DNA of 5,405 nt from Nautiliaceae bacterium (GTDB lineage Bacteria; Campylobacterota; Campylobacteria; Campylobacterales; Nautiliaceae), in contig JALVUH010000148.1 in NCBI GenBank assembly GCA_027035735.1, positions 1-5,405 on the forward strand, read 5' to 3'. Shown in pieces: positions 1 through 5,405 of the stretch. Numbering within the stretch: position 1 is the stretch's first letter; the number at the start of each line of letters is the position of its first letter. The translations under genes and the position numbers were made by a program. The notes under the pieces are model-generated. The model made no database searches and was not told the DNA's origin. It worked only from the letters and a program-made list of their open reading frames with translations.

Positions 1-333
1 TTTCCTTATAATCCGGGCCATTTTATGATAATTCCAAACAGGCATGTAGGAGAATATGAAGATTTAAATGAAAAAGAAGTTACTCATATAGCCAAAATGG
101 CACAAAAGGGGTGTAAGATTTTAAAAGATTTCGGAGCTGATGGGATTAATATGGGCTGGAATTTAGGATTTGATGCAGGAGCTGGGATACCGGGGCATAT
201 ACATCTTCATATGGTCCCAAGATTTAAAAGAGATACCAATATGATGACAACGGTTTTTAATACAAGAGTTTACAGCGCGGATTTTGACAAAGTATATGAA
301 GAGATAAAAAAAATCTCTAGAAATTATCTTTGA
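1..333 (+). CDS. HIT-family protein (Ap4A hydrolase/phosphorylase-like), 5' end missing
   Basis: HIT (histidine triad) proteins are cytoplasmic nucleotide-binding enzymes that cleave dinucleoside polyphosphates or nucleotidyl conjugates through a His-AMP intermediate. The reading frame is open from base 1, so the gene enters from the left. The ATG at 25 is internal, because the residues before it (FPYNPGHF) already belong to the conserved N-P-G-H-x-M/x-I-P-x-R-H-V-G stretch of the HIT fold. The active-site triad is intact: His codons at 196, 202 and 208 in the context GIPGHIHLHMVPRF, with the middle His expected to be the nucleophile. The following RDTNMM and the C-terminal tail resemble the FHIT/Ap4A-phosphorylase branch more than the short HinT branch. 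About 110 residues are visible, and family members are usually around 150-165 aa, so roughly 50 N-terminal residues lie outside the window. The gene ends in TGA and overlaps the convergent lolA by 10 bp. The exact substrate cannot be told. Confidence 0.93.
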   Translation, partial: FPYNPGHFMIIPNRHVGEYEDLNEKEVTHIAKMAQKGCKILKDFGADGINMGWNLGFDAGAGIPGHIHLHMVPRFKRDTNMMTTVFNTRVYSADFDKVYEEIKKISRNYL

Positions 334-821
334 TAAATTATGTCTACATCTTTTGGATAAGAAGGAATAAATATTTTTGAATTAATAGGAGTAAATTTTT
401 GATTAAAAAATTTTATTTCTACTAAATCTCCCATTTTATTTTTATATTTTAAAAATTTTATTGTTTTATTGTATTTAAAATATATTTTGGTATTGTTTAT
501 AATTGCTAGATATAAATGGTCTTTTAGTTTTTTGGCGTGTTTTATTATATTTTCTAAAGTAAATTTTGGTTTTGGTGAAATAGTTACTTGATAGAGATTT
601 GGTTCATATATGTATACTTTATTGTTTATCCAGATATATTTGGTTACCGGGTATGTATATTTCCAAAGTATTTTTCCATTTTTATAAAAAATCTTGCCTT
701 TATAAATTAAATTTTTATTTTGAGTGGTAATAGTCTGAGTGAAATCTGCGCTAAAATTTTTTGGAAGCTCAAGAGCATTTAATGTTATAAGAAAAAATAA
801 TAATACAAATATTTTTTTCAT
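324..821 (-). CDS. lolA: LolA, periplasmic lipoprotein carrier
   Basis: LolA accepts mature lipoproteins released by the Lol ABC transporter and carries them across the periplasm towards the outer membrane. The 165-aa product starts with a Sec signal peptide: MKK, a hydrophobic core at residues 4-14, and likely signal peptidase I cleavage after Ala16. Family features follow: F-S-A-D-F-T-Q at 23-29, G-K-I-F-Y-K-N-G-K-I-L-W-K-Y at 42-55, then P58, and the diagnostic V-Y-I-Y-E-P-N-L-Y-Q-V-T at 69-80. It is shorter than E. coli LolA (203 aa precursor), as I expect for Campylobacterota homologues. The conserved Arg-Pro turn near E. coli Arg43 appears to be replaced by one Asn (see findings). The start is supported by AAGGA on the minus strand (827-831), 5 nt before the ATG. 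The gene diverges from secA and converges on the HIT gene. It is very AT-rich, about 21% G+C over 361-821 by hand count. Confidence 0.9.
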   Translation of the reverse strand: MKKIFVLLFFLITLNALELPKNFSADFTQTITTQNKNLIYKGKIFYKNGKILWKYTYPVTKYIWINNKVYIYEPNLYQVTISPKPKFTLENIIKHAKKLKDHLYLAIINNTKIYFKYNKTIKFLKYKNKMGDLVEIKFFNQKFTPINSKIFIPSYPKDVDIIYQR

Positions 822-826
822 TTATA

Positions 827-831
827 TCCTT
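827..831 (-). promoter_or_regulatory. Ribosome binding site of lolA
   Basis: The plus-strand TCCTT reads AAGGA on the minus strand and lies 5 nt before the lolA ATG (complement of 819-821). It confirms the chosen start, which is also the one that yields a complete signal peptide. Confidence 0.75.
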
Positions 832-840
832 ACTGTTTTA

Positions 841-849
841 TGTTATTAT
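841..849 (+). promoter_or_regulatory. Predicted extended -10 promoter of secA
   Basis: The plus strand reads TGTTATTAT, a TGn-extended TATTAT box, preceded by T-rich sequence and without a clear -35. It predicts a transcript start near 856, 8 nt before the secA Shine-Dalgarno sequence. TATAAC at 847-852 is an alternative -10 on the same strand. It would drive secA and the downstream permease gene. Confidence 0.45.
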
Positions 850-853
850 AACA
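845..853 (-). promoter_or_regulatory. Predicted extended -10 promoter of lolA
   Basis: On the minus strand this reads TGTTATAAT, a TGn-extended perfect TATAAT box. It predicts a transcript start near 838 and a leader of about 17 nt before the lolA ATG. No convincing -35 hexamer is visible, which is usual for Campylobacterota sigma-70 promoters. The same 10-mer, TTGTTATAAT, occurs upstream of dapA (4882-4891). It shares bases 845-849 with the predicted secA promoter on the other strand. Confidence 0.55.
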
Positions 854-863
854 AAAAACTTTT

Positions 864-868
864 AAGGA
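864..868 (+). promoter_or_regulatory. Ribosome binding site of secA
   Basis: AAGGA lies 6 nt before the ATG at 875. An in-frame TTG sits immediately before that ATG (872-874), so a longer call starting at 872 is possible. ATG at this spacing is the simpler start. An in-frame TAA at 863-865 excludes anything earlier. Confidence 0.75.
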
Positions 869-874
869 CCTTTG

Positions 875-3580
875 ATGGTAAAAAGCATATTTAAAAAAAT
901 TATTGGAACAAGAAATGATAGAGAACTTAAAAGATATCAAAAAAGAGTAAAAGAAATTAATGCGCTTGAACCTAAATATGAAAAAATGAGCGATGAAGAA
1001 TTAAAAGAAGAATTTAACAAAATAAAATCAAATATTTTAGAAGAAATTAAAAACGGAGCAGATGAACAAGAGACTTTAAATAAATATTTGAATGATGTAT
1101 TTGCAATGACAAGAGAAGCTAGTAAAAGAGTACTTGGAATGAGACATTATGATGTTCAGCTTATTGGTGGTATGGTTTTACATGAAGGTAGAATTGCCGA
1201 AATGAAAACGGGAGAAGGTAAAACTCTTGTAGCTACTTTGCCTGTTGTTTTAAATGCGATTTTGGGCAAAGGTGTTCATGTTGTAACAGTAAATGATTAT
1301 TTGGCTAAAAGAGATGCAACTCAAATGGGTGAGCTTTATTCTTTTTTTGGATTTACTACAGGAGTTGTTGTAGGGGGTATGGAAGATTATGAAAGAAAAA
1401 AAGCATATGCAGCAGATATTACATATGCTACTAATACGGAGCTTGGATTTGATTATTTAAGAGATAATATGGCATTTGATATAGAACAAAAAGTTCAAAG
1501 AGGACATTATTATGCAATTGTAGATGAAGTGGATTCTATTTTGATTGATGAAGCAAGAACTCCTCTTATTATCTCAGGACCTGCGAGTAAAAGAGAAGAA
1601 AATTACATAAAAGCTGATAAAGTTGCAAAACAGCTTGTAAAAGATAAAGATTTTACAGTAGATGAAAAAGATAGAATTGTTCTTTTAACAGAAGAAGGCT
1701 TAAAAAAAGCAGAGAAGTTATTTGGAGTTGAAAATTTATATGATCCTGATAATGCAATTTTGGCTCATCATTTAGATCAAGCTCTAAAAGCAAATTATCT
1801 ATTCCAAAATGGAAAAGATTATATTGTAAGAAATGGAGAAGTTTTAATTGTTGATGAATTTACAGGAAGAATTGCAGAAGGAAGAAGATTTAGTGAAGGT
1901 CTTCATCAAGCACTTGAAGCAAAAGAGGGAGTTGAAATTCAAGAAGAATCTCAAACATTTGCAGAAATTACATATCAAAATTATTTTAGGCTTTATGAAA
2001 AATTAGCTGGTATGACAGGTACTGCTCAAACAGAAGCAACTGAGTTTTTAGAAATTTATGGTCTTGAAGTTATATCTATTCCTACAAATAAGCCTGTAAT
2101 TAGAAAAGATTTGAATGATTTAGTGTATAAAACAGAAGAAGAAAAATTTGAAGCAGTTGTTAAGAAGGTAAAAGAACTTCATAAAAAAGGTCAGCCGGTA
2201 CTTATAGGTACAACAAGTGTAGAAAAAAGTGAATATTTAAGCTCTCTTCTTAAAAAAGAGGGTATTCCTCATACGGTGCTTAATGCAAAACATCACGAAA
2301 AAGAAGCTGAAATTATTGCAAAAGCCGGGCAAAAAGGAGCAGTTACAGTTGCTACTAATATGGCAGGTAGGGGAGTTGATATCAAAATAGACGATGAAGT
2401 AAGGGAACTTGGAGGTCTTTATATAATTGGTACTGAAAGACATGAGAGTAGAAGAATTGATAATCAGTTAAGAGGGCGTTCAGGTCGTCAGGGAGATCCA
2501 GGAGTTAGTCAATTTTATTTATCACTTGAAGATGATTTGCTTAGAATCTTTGGAAGCGATAGAATCAAAAATATTATGGAAAGACTTGGAATTGAAAGAG
2601 GAGAGCATATTGATTCTAAAATTGTAACTCGCTCAATTGAAAAAGCTCAAAAAAAAGTAGAATCAATGCACTTTGAGGCAAGAAAACATATTTTAAAATA
2701 TGATGATGTTGCAAATGAGCAAAGAAAAGTTATTTATAAGTTTAGAGACCAACTTTTAGATCCAAATTATGATATCAGTAAAAAAATTGATGAAATGAGA
2801 GAAGAATTTGTTGATTATATTCTATCTTTAAGTGATGTTTTTGAAGGAATGGATAAAGAGGATATTGATATTCAAAAATTGAAAGCTCATCTTAAAGAGT
2901 ATACGGGAGTTGATTTTAATGAAGAAGAGCTAAAAAAAGATTATGATGAATTAAGAGAATATTTAATCAAAACTCTTAAAAAGAATTTTGAAGATAAATT
3001 TAAAGATGTTGAAGAAGAAGAGAGAAATAGAGCGTTTAAACAAGTAATGTTACAAGTATTAGATGAAGCATGGAGAGATCATTTATATATGATGGATATA
3101 TTAAAAACAGGTATTGGTCTTAGAGGTTATAATCAAAAAGATCCTTTAGTAGAATATAAAAAAGAGAGTTTTCAACTTTTCCAAGAATTAATAGAAAGAA
3201 TTAAAATAGAGACTATGAAAATTTTACATAATATAGAAATTCAATATCAAACTCCAGGTATTGATGAAGAGATAAATGAGTTTTTAAAAGCATTAGAAGG
3301 TAAAGATATTGAAGAGATAATGAAAACTATGCCAGAAATTCCAGTAGAAATGGAAGAGATGGATGCAGATGAAATAATGGCTAGACTTGAAGCTAAAACT
3401 AAATTTTTGGAAGAACAATTAAAAGAAAAAGAAAATAAAAAACTTTCTCCTTTTTCAAGTACAACAGATGAAAATTTAGAAAAAGAGATTAAAAAGAAAA
3501 AACCAAAAAGAAATGATCCTTGCCCTTGTGGAAGTGGTAAAAAATATAAAAATTGCTGTGGTAAAAGTCCTAAATTTTAG
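875..3580 (+). CDS. secA: SecA, preprotein translocase ATPase
   Basis: SecA is the motor that pushes unfolded preproteins through SecYEG using ATP hydrolysis. The 901-aa product is full length (E. coli SecA is also 901 aa). Visible in order: Q-motif glutamine Q95 in R-H-Y-D-V-Q; Walker A TGEGKT with K116; Walker B DEVD at 217-220 followed by SILIDEARTPL; preprotein cross-linking domain roughly 229-385; AGMTGTA at 378-384; helicase motif RGRSGRQGDPG at 533-543; helical scaffold and two-helix finger with W733 and, by alignment, Y752 matching E. coli Tyr794 at the finger tip. A charged linker follows, then the zinc-binding tail CPCGSGKKYKNCC with C883, C885, C894 and C895. That tail normally binds SecB or ribosomes. 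The start is ATG 875, set by AAGGA at 864-868; using the TTG at 872 would add one Met. The gene heads a two-gene unit with the permease 2 bp downstream. No truncation or frameshift is seen. Confidence 0.98.
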   Translation: MVKSIFKKIIGTRNDRELKRYQKRVKEINALEPKYEKMSDEELKEEFNKIKSNILEEIKNGADEQETLNKYLNDVFAMTREASKRVLGMRHYDVQLIGGMVLHEGRIAEMKTGEGKTLVATLPVVLNAILGKGVHVVTVNDYLAKRDATQMGELYSFFGFTTGVVVGGMEDYERKKAYAADITYATNTELGFDYLRDNMAFDIEQKVQRGHYYAIVDEVDSILIDEARTPLIISGPASKREENYIKADKVAKQLVKDKDFTVDEKDRIVLLTEEGLKKAEKLFGVENLYDPDNAILAHHLDQALKANYLFQNGKDYIVRNGEVLIVDEFTGRIAEGRRFSEGLHQALEAKEGVEIQEESQTFAEITYQNYFRLYEKLAGMTGTAQTEATEFLEIYGLEVISIPTNKPVIRKDLNDLVYKTEEEKFEAVVKKVKELHKKGQPVLIGTTSVEKSEYLSSLLKKEGIPHTVLNAKHHEKEAEIIAKAGQKGAVTVATNMAGRGVDIKIDDEVRELGGLYIIGTERHESRRIDNQLRGRSGRQGDPGVSQFYLSLEDDLLRIFGSDRIKNIMERLGIERGEHIDSKIVTRSIEKAQKKVESMHFEARKHILKYDDVANEQRKVIYKFRDQLLDPNYDISKKIDEMREEFVDYILSLSDVFEGMDKEDIDIQKLKAHLKEYTGVDFNEEELKKDYDELREYLIKTLKKNFEDKFKDVEEEERNRAFKQVMLQVLDEAWRDHLYMMDILKTGIGLRGYNQKDPLVEYKKESFQLFQELIERIKIETMKILHNIEIQYQTPGIDEEINEFLKALEGKDIEEIMKTMPEIPVEMEEMDADEIMARLEAKTKFLEEQLKEKENKKLSPFSSTTDENLEKEIKKKKPKRNDPCPCGSGKKYKNCCGKSPKF

Positions 3581-3582
3581 AT

Positions 3583-4779
3583 ATGAATAAAAAATTTGTT
3601 AATTTTGTTATAAAGAAATATTTAAGATTTGATAAAAAACATCCATTTATTTATATAAGTTTTATCCTAGCCTTTCTTGGCATTCTTACAGGAGTAGCTA
3701 CTTTAATAATTGCAATGGGAATAATGAATGGAATGGATAGAGAGTTTGAAAAAAAACTTAAAGTTATGAATTATCCAATAACCGTTTACTCTTCTTTGGT
3801 TGAAGTTGATGATAGAATTTTAAAGCTTCTTAAAAAACATTTTCCTAATTTTAAATATTCTCCTTATATTGAAACAAGTGCTGTTATTGAATATAACAAT
3901 AATTTAAATGGAGTTTTGCTTTATGGAGTAGATTTTAAAAAAGAATCAAAAATAAATTATATTTTTGCAAAAGCTGTAAAAAATATAAAAAAGCCAGGAC
4001 TTTTTGATGTGGTGTTGGGAAAAACTCTTTTTGATGATTTAGGTATAGCTAAAAATCAAAAAGTTATAATGATTTTTTCAAAATTATCTCCTTATGGTTT
4101 TGGTATATCTCCCCTTTTGAAAAAAGTAAAAGTAGTTTCATTTTTTAAAAGCGGTCTTATAGCTTATGATAAGGGGATTGCTTATATGAATATAGAAGGT
4201 CTTAAAAGAATTCTCAATCAAAATTATTACAGTGGAATTCATATATGGACTCCAAATCCCTTTAAAGATATAGAAAAAATAAAAAAAATAGTTCCTCCGG
4301 GAATTGGAGTAGTAGGGTGGTGGCAACAAAATGGAAATTTTTTTGCTGCACTTAAAATGGAAAAAAGAGCATTGTTTTTGGTTTTAATGCTTATAATTAT
4401 TGTGGCTTCTCTCAATATTATAAGTTCACTTCTTATGATGATTATGAGCAAAAGAAAAGAAATAGCTCTTATGATGAGTCTTGGAGCAAGTAAAAAAGAG
4501 ATAAAAGTAATATTTTTAAAACTTGGGATGATTATAGGAATTTTAGCTATTATCAGCGGAGATGTGTTGGGGCTTTTTGGTATATGGATACTTAAAAATT
4601 TTGATATTGTAAAACTTCCTGCAGATGTATATGGAGTTAGTAGATTGCCTGTTGATTTAAGTTTTGTGGATTTTGTTTTGATAAATATTGGTGCTTTTGT
4701 GATTGTTCTTTTATCTAGTGTATATCCTGCAAAAAAAGCATCTGAAACAGATGTTCTTGAAACATTAAGATATGAATAG
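3583..4779 (+). CDS. LolC/LolE/LolF-family lipoprotein-releasing ABC transporter permease
   Basis: This is an inner-membrane permease of the MacB/FtsX superfamily. With a LolD ATPase (not in this window), such proteins extract mature lipoproteins from the inner membrane and hand them to LolA. The 398-aa product has the LolC/E layout: TM1 about residues 22-46, with the family signature M-G-I-M-N-G-M at 45-51; a periplasmic domain about 50-260; TM2 about 264-288; a cytoplasmic coupling segment K-R-K-E-I-A-L-M-M-S-L-G-A at 290-302 that would contact the ATPase; TM3 about 310-337; TM4 about 361-382; and an S-V-Y-P-A-K-K-A-S end. A loop at 167-181 resembles the LolC Hook that binds LolA. The gene begins 2 bp after the secA stop with no recognisable Shine-Dalgarno, implying co-transcription and coupled translation. 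It could be LolC, LolE or a hybrid LolF acting as a homodimer; the sequence alone does not decide, so no symbol is given. Confidence 0.88.
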   Translation: MNKKFVNFVIKKYLRFDKKHPFIYISFILAFLGILTGVATLIIAMGIMNGMDREFEKKLKVMNYPITVYSSLVEVDDRILKLLKKHFPNFKYSPYIETSAVIEYNNNLNGVLLYGVDFKKESKINYIFAKAVKNIKKPGLFDVVLGKTLFDDLGIAKNQKVIMIFSKLSPYGFGISPLLKKVKVVSFFKSGLIAYDKGIAYMNIEGLKRILNQNYYSGIHIWTPNPFKDIEKIKKIVPPGIGVVGWWQQNGNFFAALKMEKRALFLVLMLIIIVASLNIISSLLMMIMSKRKEIALMMSLGASKKEIKVIFLKLGMIIGILAIISGDVLGLFGIWILKNFDIVKLPADVYGVSRLPVDLSFVDFVLINIGAFVIVLLSSVYPAKKASETDVLETLRYE

Positions 4780-4882
4780 TTAAGAGTAAAATTATTATGT
4801 TAAGTTGTGTTAAATTCAAATAAAATAAATTATCATATAAAAAATAAAATAACAAAAAATCTTTTAGTTAAAAATTTAAACT

Positions 4883-4891
4883 TGTTATAAT
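4883..4891 (+). promoter_or_regulatory. Predicted extended -10 promoter of dapA
   Basis: TGTTATAAT is a TGn-extended perfect TATAAT box (4886-4891) with AT-rich upstream sequence and no clear -35. It predicts a transcript start near 4898 and a very short leader of about 14 nt before the dapA ATG. It is identical over 10 bases (TTGTTATAAT) to the predicted lolA promoter. Confidence 0.6.
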
Positions 4892-4900
4892 TGCATAAAA

Positions 4901-4905
4901 AAGGA
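4901..4905 (+). promoter_or_regulatory. Ribosome binding site of dapA
   Basis: AAGGA lies 6 nt before the ATG at 4912. As at secA, an in-frame TTG directly precedes that ATG (4909-4911). A later in-frame ATG at 4924 has no comparable spacing and would cut into the conserved first strand. Confidence 0.75.
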
Positions 4906-4911
4906 ATATTG

Positions 4912-5405
4912 ATGCAAGGAGCGATGACCGCTTTAATTACGCCATTTAAAAATGGCAAAATAGATGAAGAAACTTATGCGAAACTAATTCAAAGACAAAT
5001 TGATAATGATATTGATTGGGTAGTACCGGTTGGGACAACAGGTGAGAGTGCAACTTTAACTCATGATGAACATAAAAGGTGTATAGAAATTGCAGTAGAA
5101 GTATGTAAGGGAACTGATACAAAAGTACTTGCAGGAGCAGGTAGTAATTCTACTCATGAAGCAATAGATTTAGCAAAATTTGCTCAAGAAAAAGGAGCTG
5201 ATGCAATTCTTAGTGTGTCTCCATATTACAATAAACCTACTCAAAGAGGACTTTATGAACATTTCAAAGCAATAGCAAATTCTATTGAAATTCCAGTAGT
5301 TATTTATAATGTTCCAGGAAGAACGTGTAGTAATATAGAAGTTGATACAGCTGTAAAATTATATGAAGATGTAGAAAATATAGCAGCTATAAAAGAAGCG
5401 ACAGG
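4912..5405 (+). CDS. dapA: DapA, 4-hydroxy-tetrahydrodipicolinate synthase, 3' end missing
   Basis: DapA condenses pyruvate with L-aspartate 4-semialdehyde, the first committed step of lysine and meso-diaminopimelate synthesis, in the cytoplasm. The visible 164 codons form the first half of the TIM barrel and run off the right edge; the family is about 290-300 aa. Key features: MQGAMTALITPF at the N-terminus; V-G-T-T-G-E-S with T42 and T43 (E. coli Thr44/45); S-P-Y-Y-N-K-P with Y105/Y106 (E. coli 106/107); Y-N-V-P-G-R-T with Y132 and R137 (E. coli Tyr133, Arg138); and I-K-E-A-T with K161, the Schiff-base lysine that binds pyruvate. All active-site residues expected in this half are present. 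The start at 4912 is fixed by AAGGA at 4901-4905. The sequence closely resembles my recollection of Campylobacter DapA. The gene has its own predicted promoter, so it is probably expressed separately from the secA unit, though read-through cannot be excluded. Confidence 0.96.
   Translation, partial: MQGAMTALITPFKNGKIDEETYAKLIQRQIDNDIDWVVPVGTTGESATLTHDEHKRCIEIAVEVCKGTDTKVLAGAGSNSTHEAIDLAKFAQEKGADAILSVSPYYNKPTQRGLYEHFKAIANSIEIPVVIYNVPGRTCSNIEVDTAVKLYEDVENIAAIKEAT

Larger units (their letters stand above)
4780..4911. other. AT-rich intergenic spacer between the permease gene and dapA
   Basis: This is the longest non-coding stretch in the window, with 18 G/C in 132 bases by hand count. The right end holds the dapA promoter and ribosome binding site. 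I find no strong GC-rich hairpin with a T-run, so an intrinsic terminator for the secA-permease unit is not evident and read-through into dapA is possible. No small ORF with a plausible start context and no RNA gene is recognisable. Confidence 0.7.

Noticed and set aside
300..318. Inverted repeat AGAGAT-(A7)-ATCTCT at the end of the HIT gene as a terminator
   Set aside because: The stem is only 6 bp, half AT, and is not followed by a T-run in either direction. It lies inside coding sequence, so it is too weak to call.
25..333. HIT gene starting at the ATG at 25
   Set aside because: The frame is open to base 1 and the codons before 25 encode conserved HIT residues, so this Met is internal and the gene is cut by the window edge.
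2237..2443. Minus-strand ORF of 68 codons inside secA
   Set aside because: It lies wholly within a well-conserved part of secA, has no ribosome binding site or recognisable family, and is a shadow reading frame.
4138..4451. Two overlapping minus-strand ORFs (63 and 70 codons) inside the permease gene
   Set aside because: They overlap each other and a conserved coding region and show no recognisable protein features. Their Ile/Phe-rich content is what the complement of this AT-rich gene would give.
4867..4881. Imperfect palindrome GTTAAAAATTTAAAC just upstream of the dapA -10 box as an operator
   Set aside because: It matches its reverse complement at 12 of 15 positions but consists almost entirely of A and T, which readily form such symmetry by chance. 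No known regulator motif is recognised.
4780..4911. Possible lysine riboswitch upstream of dapA
   Set aside because: The predicted leader is only about 14 nt and the whole spacer is 132 nt with about 14% G+C. A lysine riboswitch needs a long, structured, G/C-containing aptamer.

Overview
The window is an ordinary, gene-dense chromosomal segment of a very AT-rich bacterium. The protein sequences and gene order (lolA divergent from secA, then a LolC/LolE-type permease) resemble Campylobacterota. The strong AT bias and Lys/Ile/Asn/Glu-rich proteins suggest a Nautiliales-like member (Nautilia, Caminibacter, Lebetimonas). That placement comes from recalled protein similarity and style, not from a database search.

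Layout: (1) bases 1-333 hold the 3' part of a HIT-family nucleotide hydrolase/phosphorylase gene that runs in from the left edge. (2) lolA lies on the minus strand (324-821) and overlaps the HIT gene tail-to-tail by 10 bp. (3) A 53-bp divergent spacer appears to hold two face-to-face extended -10 promoters that share bases, one for lolA and one for secA. (4) secA (875-3580, 901 aa, complete, with its C-terminal zinc motif) is followed after 2 bp by (5) a LolC/LolE/LolF-family ABC transporter permease (3583-4779), probably translated by coupling. (6) A 132-bp spacer, about 14% G+C by hand count, carries the promoter and ribosome binding site of (7) dapA (from 4912, cut by the right edge just after its catalytic lysine).

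How the genes fit together: SecA drives export of unfolded preproteins through SecYEG, including pro-lipoproteins and pre-LolA itself. The permease, with a LolD ATPase encoded elsewhere, would release mature lipoproteins from the inner membrane to periplasmic LolA. So lolA, secA and the permease form an envelope-biogenesis block. The HIT protein and dapA (lysine and meso-diaminopimelate synthesis) are neighbours without a required mechanistic link, although DAP feeds peptidoglycan.

I see no mobile element, CRISPR array, tRNA, rRNA or defence system, and no convincing new system. The points worth a second look are the overlapping divergent promoters, a LolA that seems to lack the conserved Arg-Pro turn, and a Hook-like loop in the permease.
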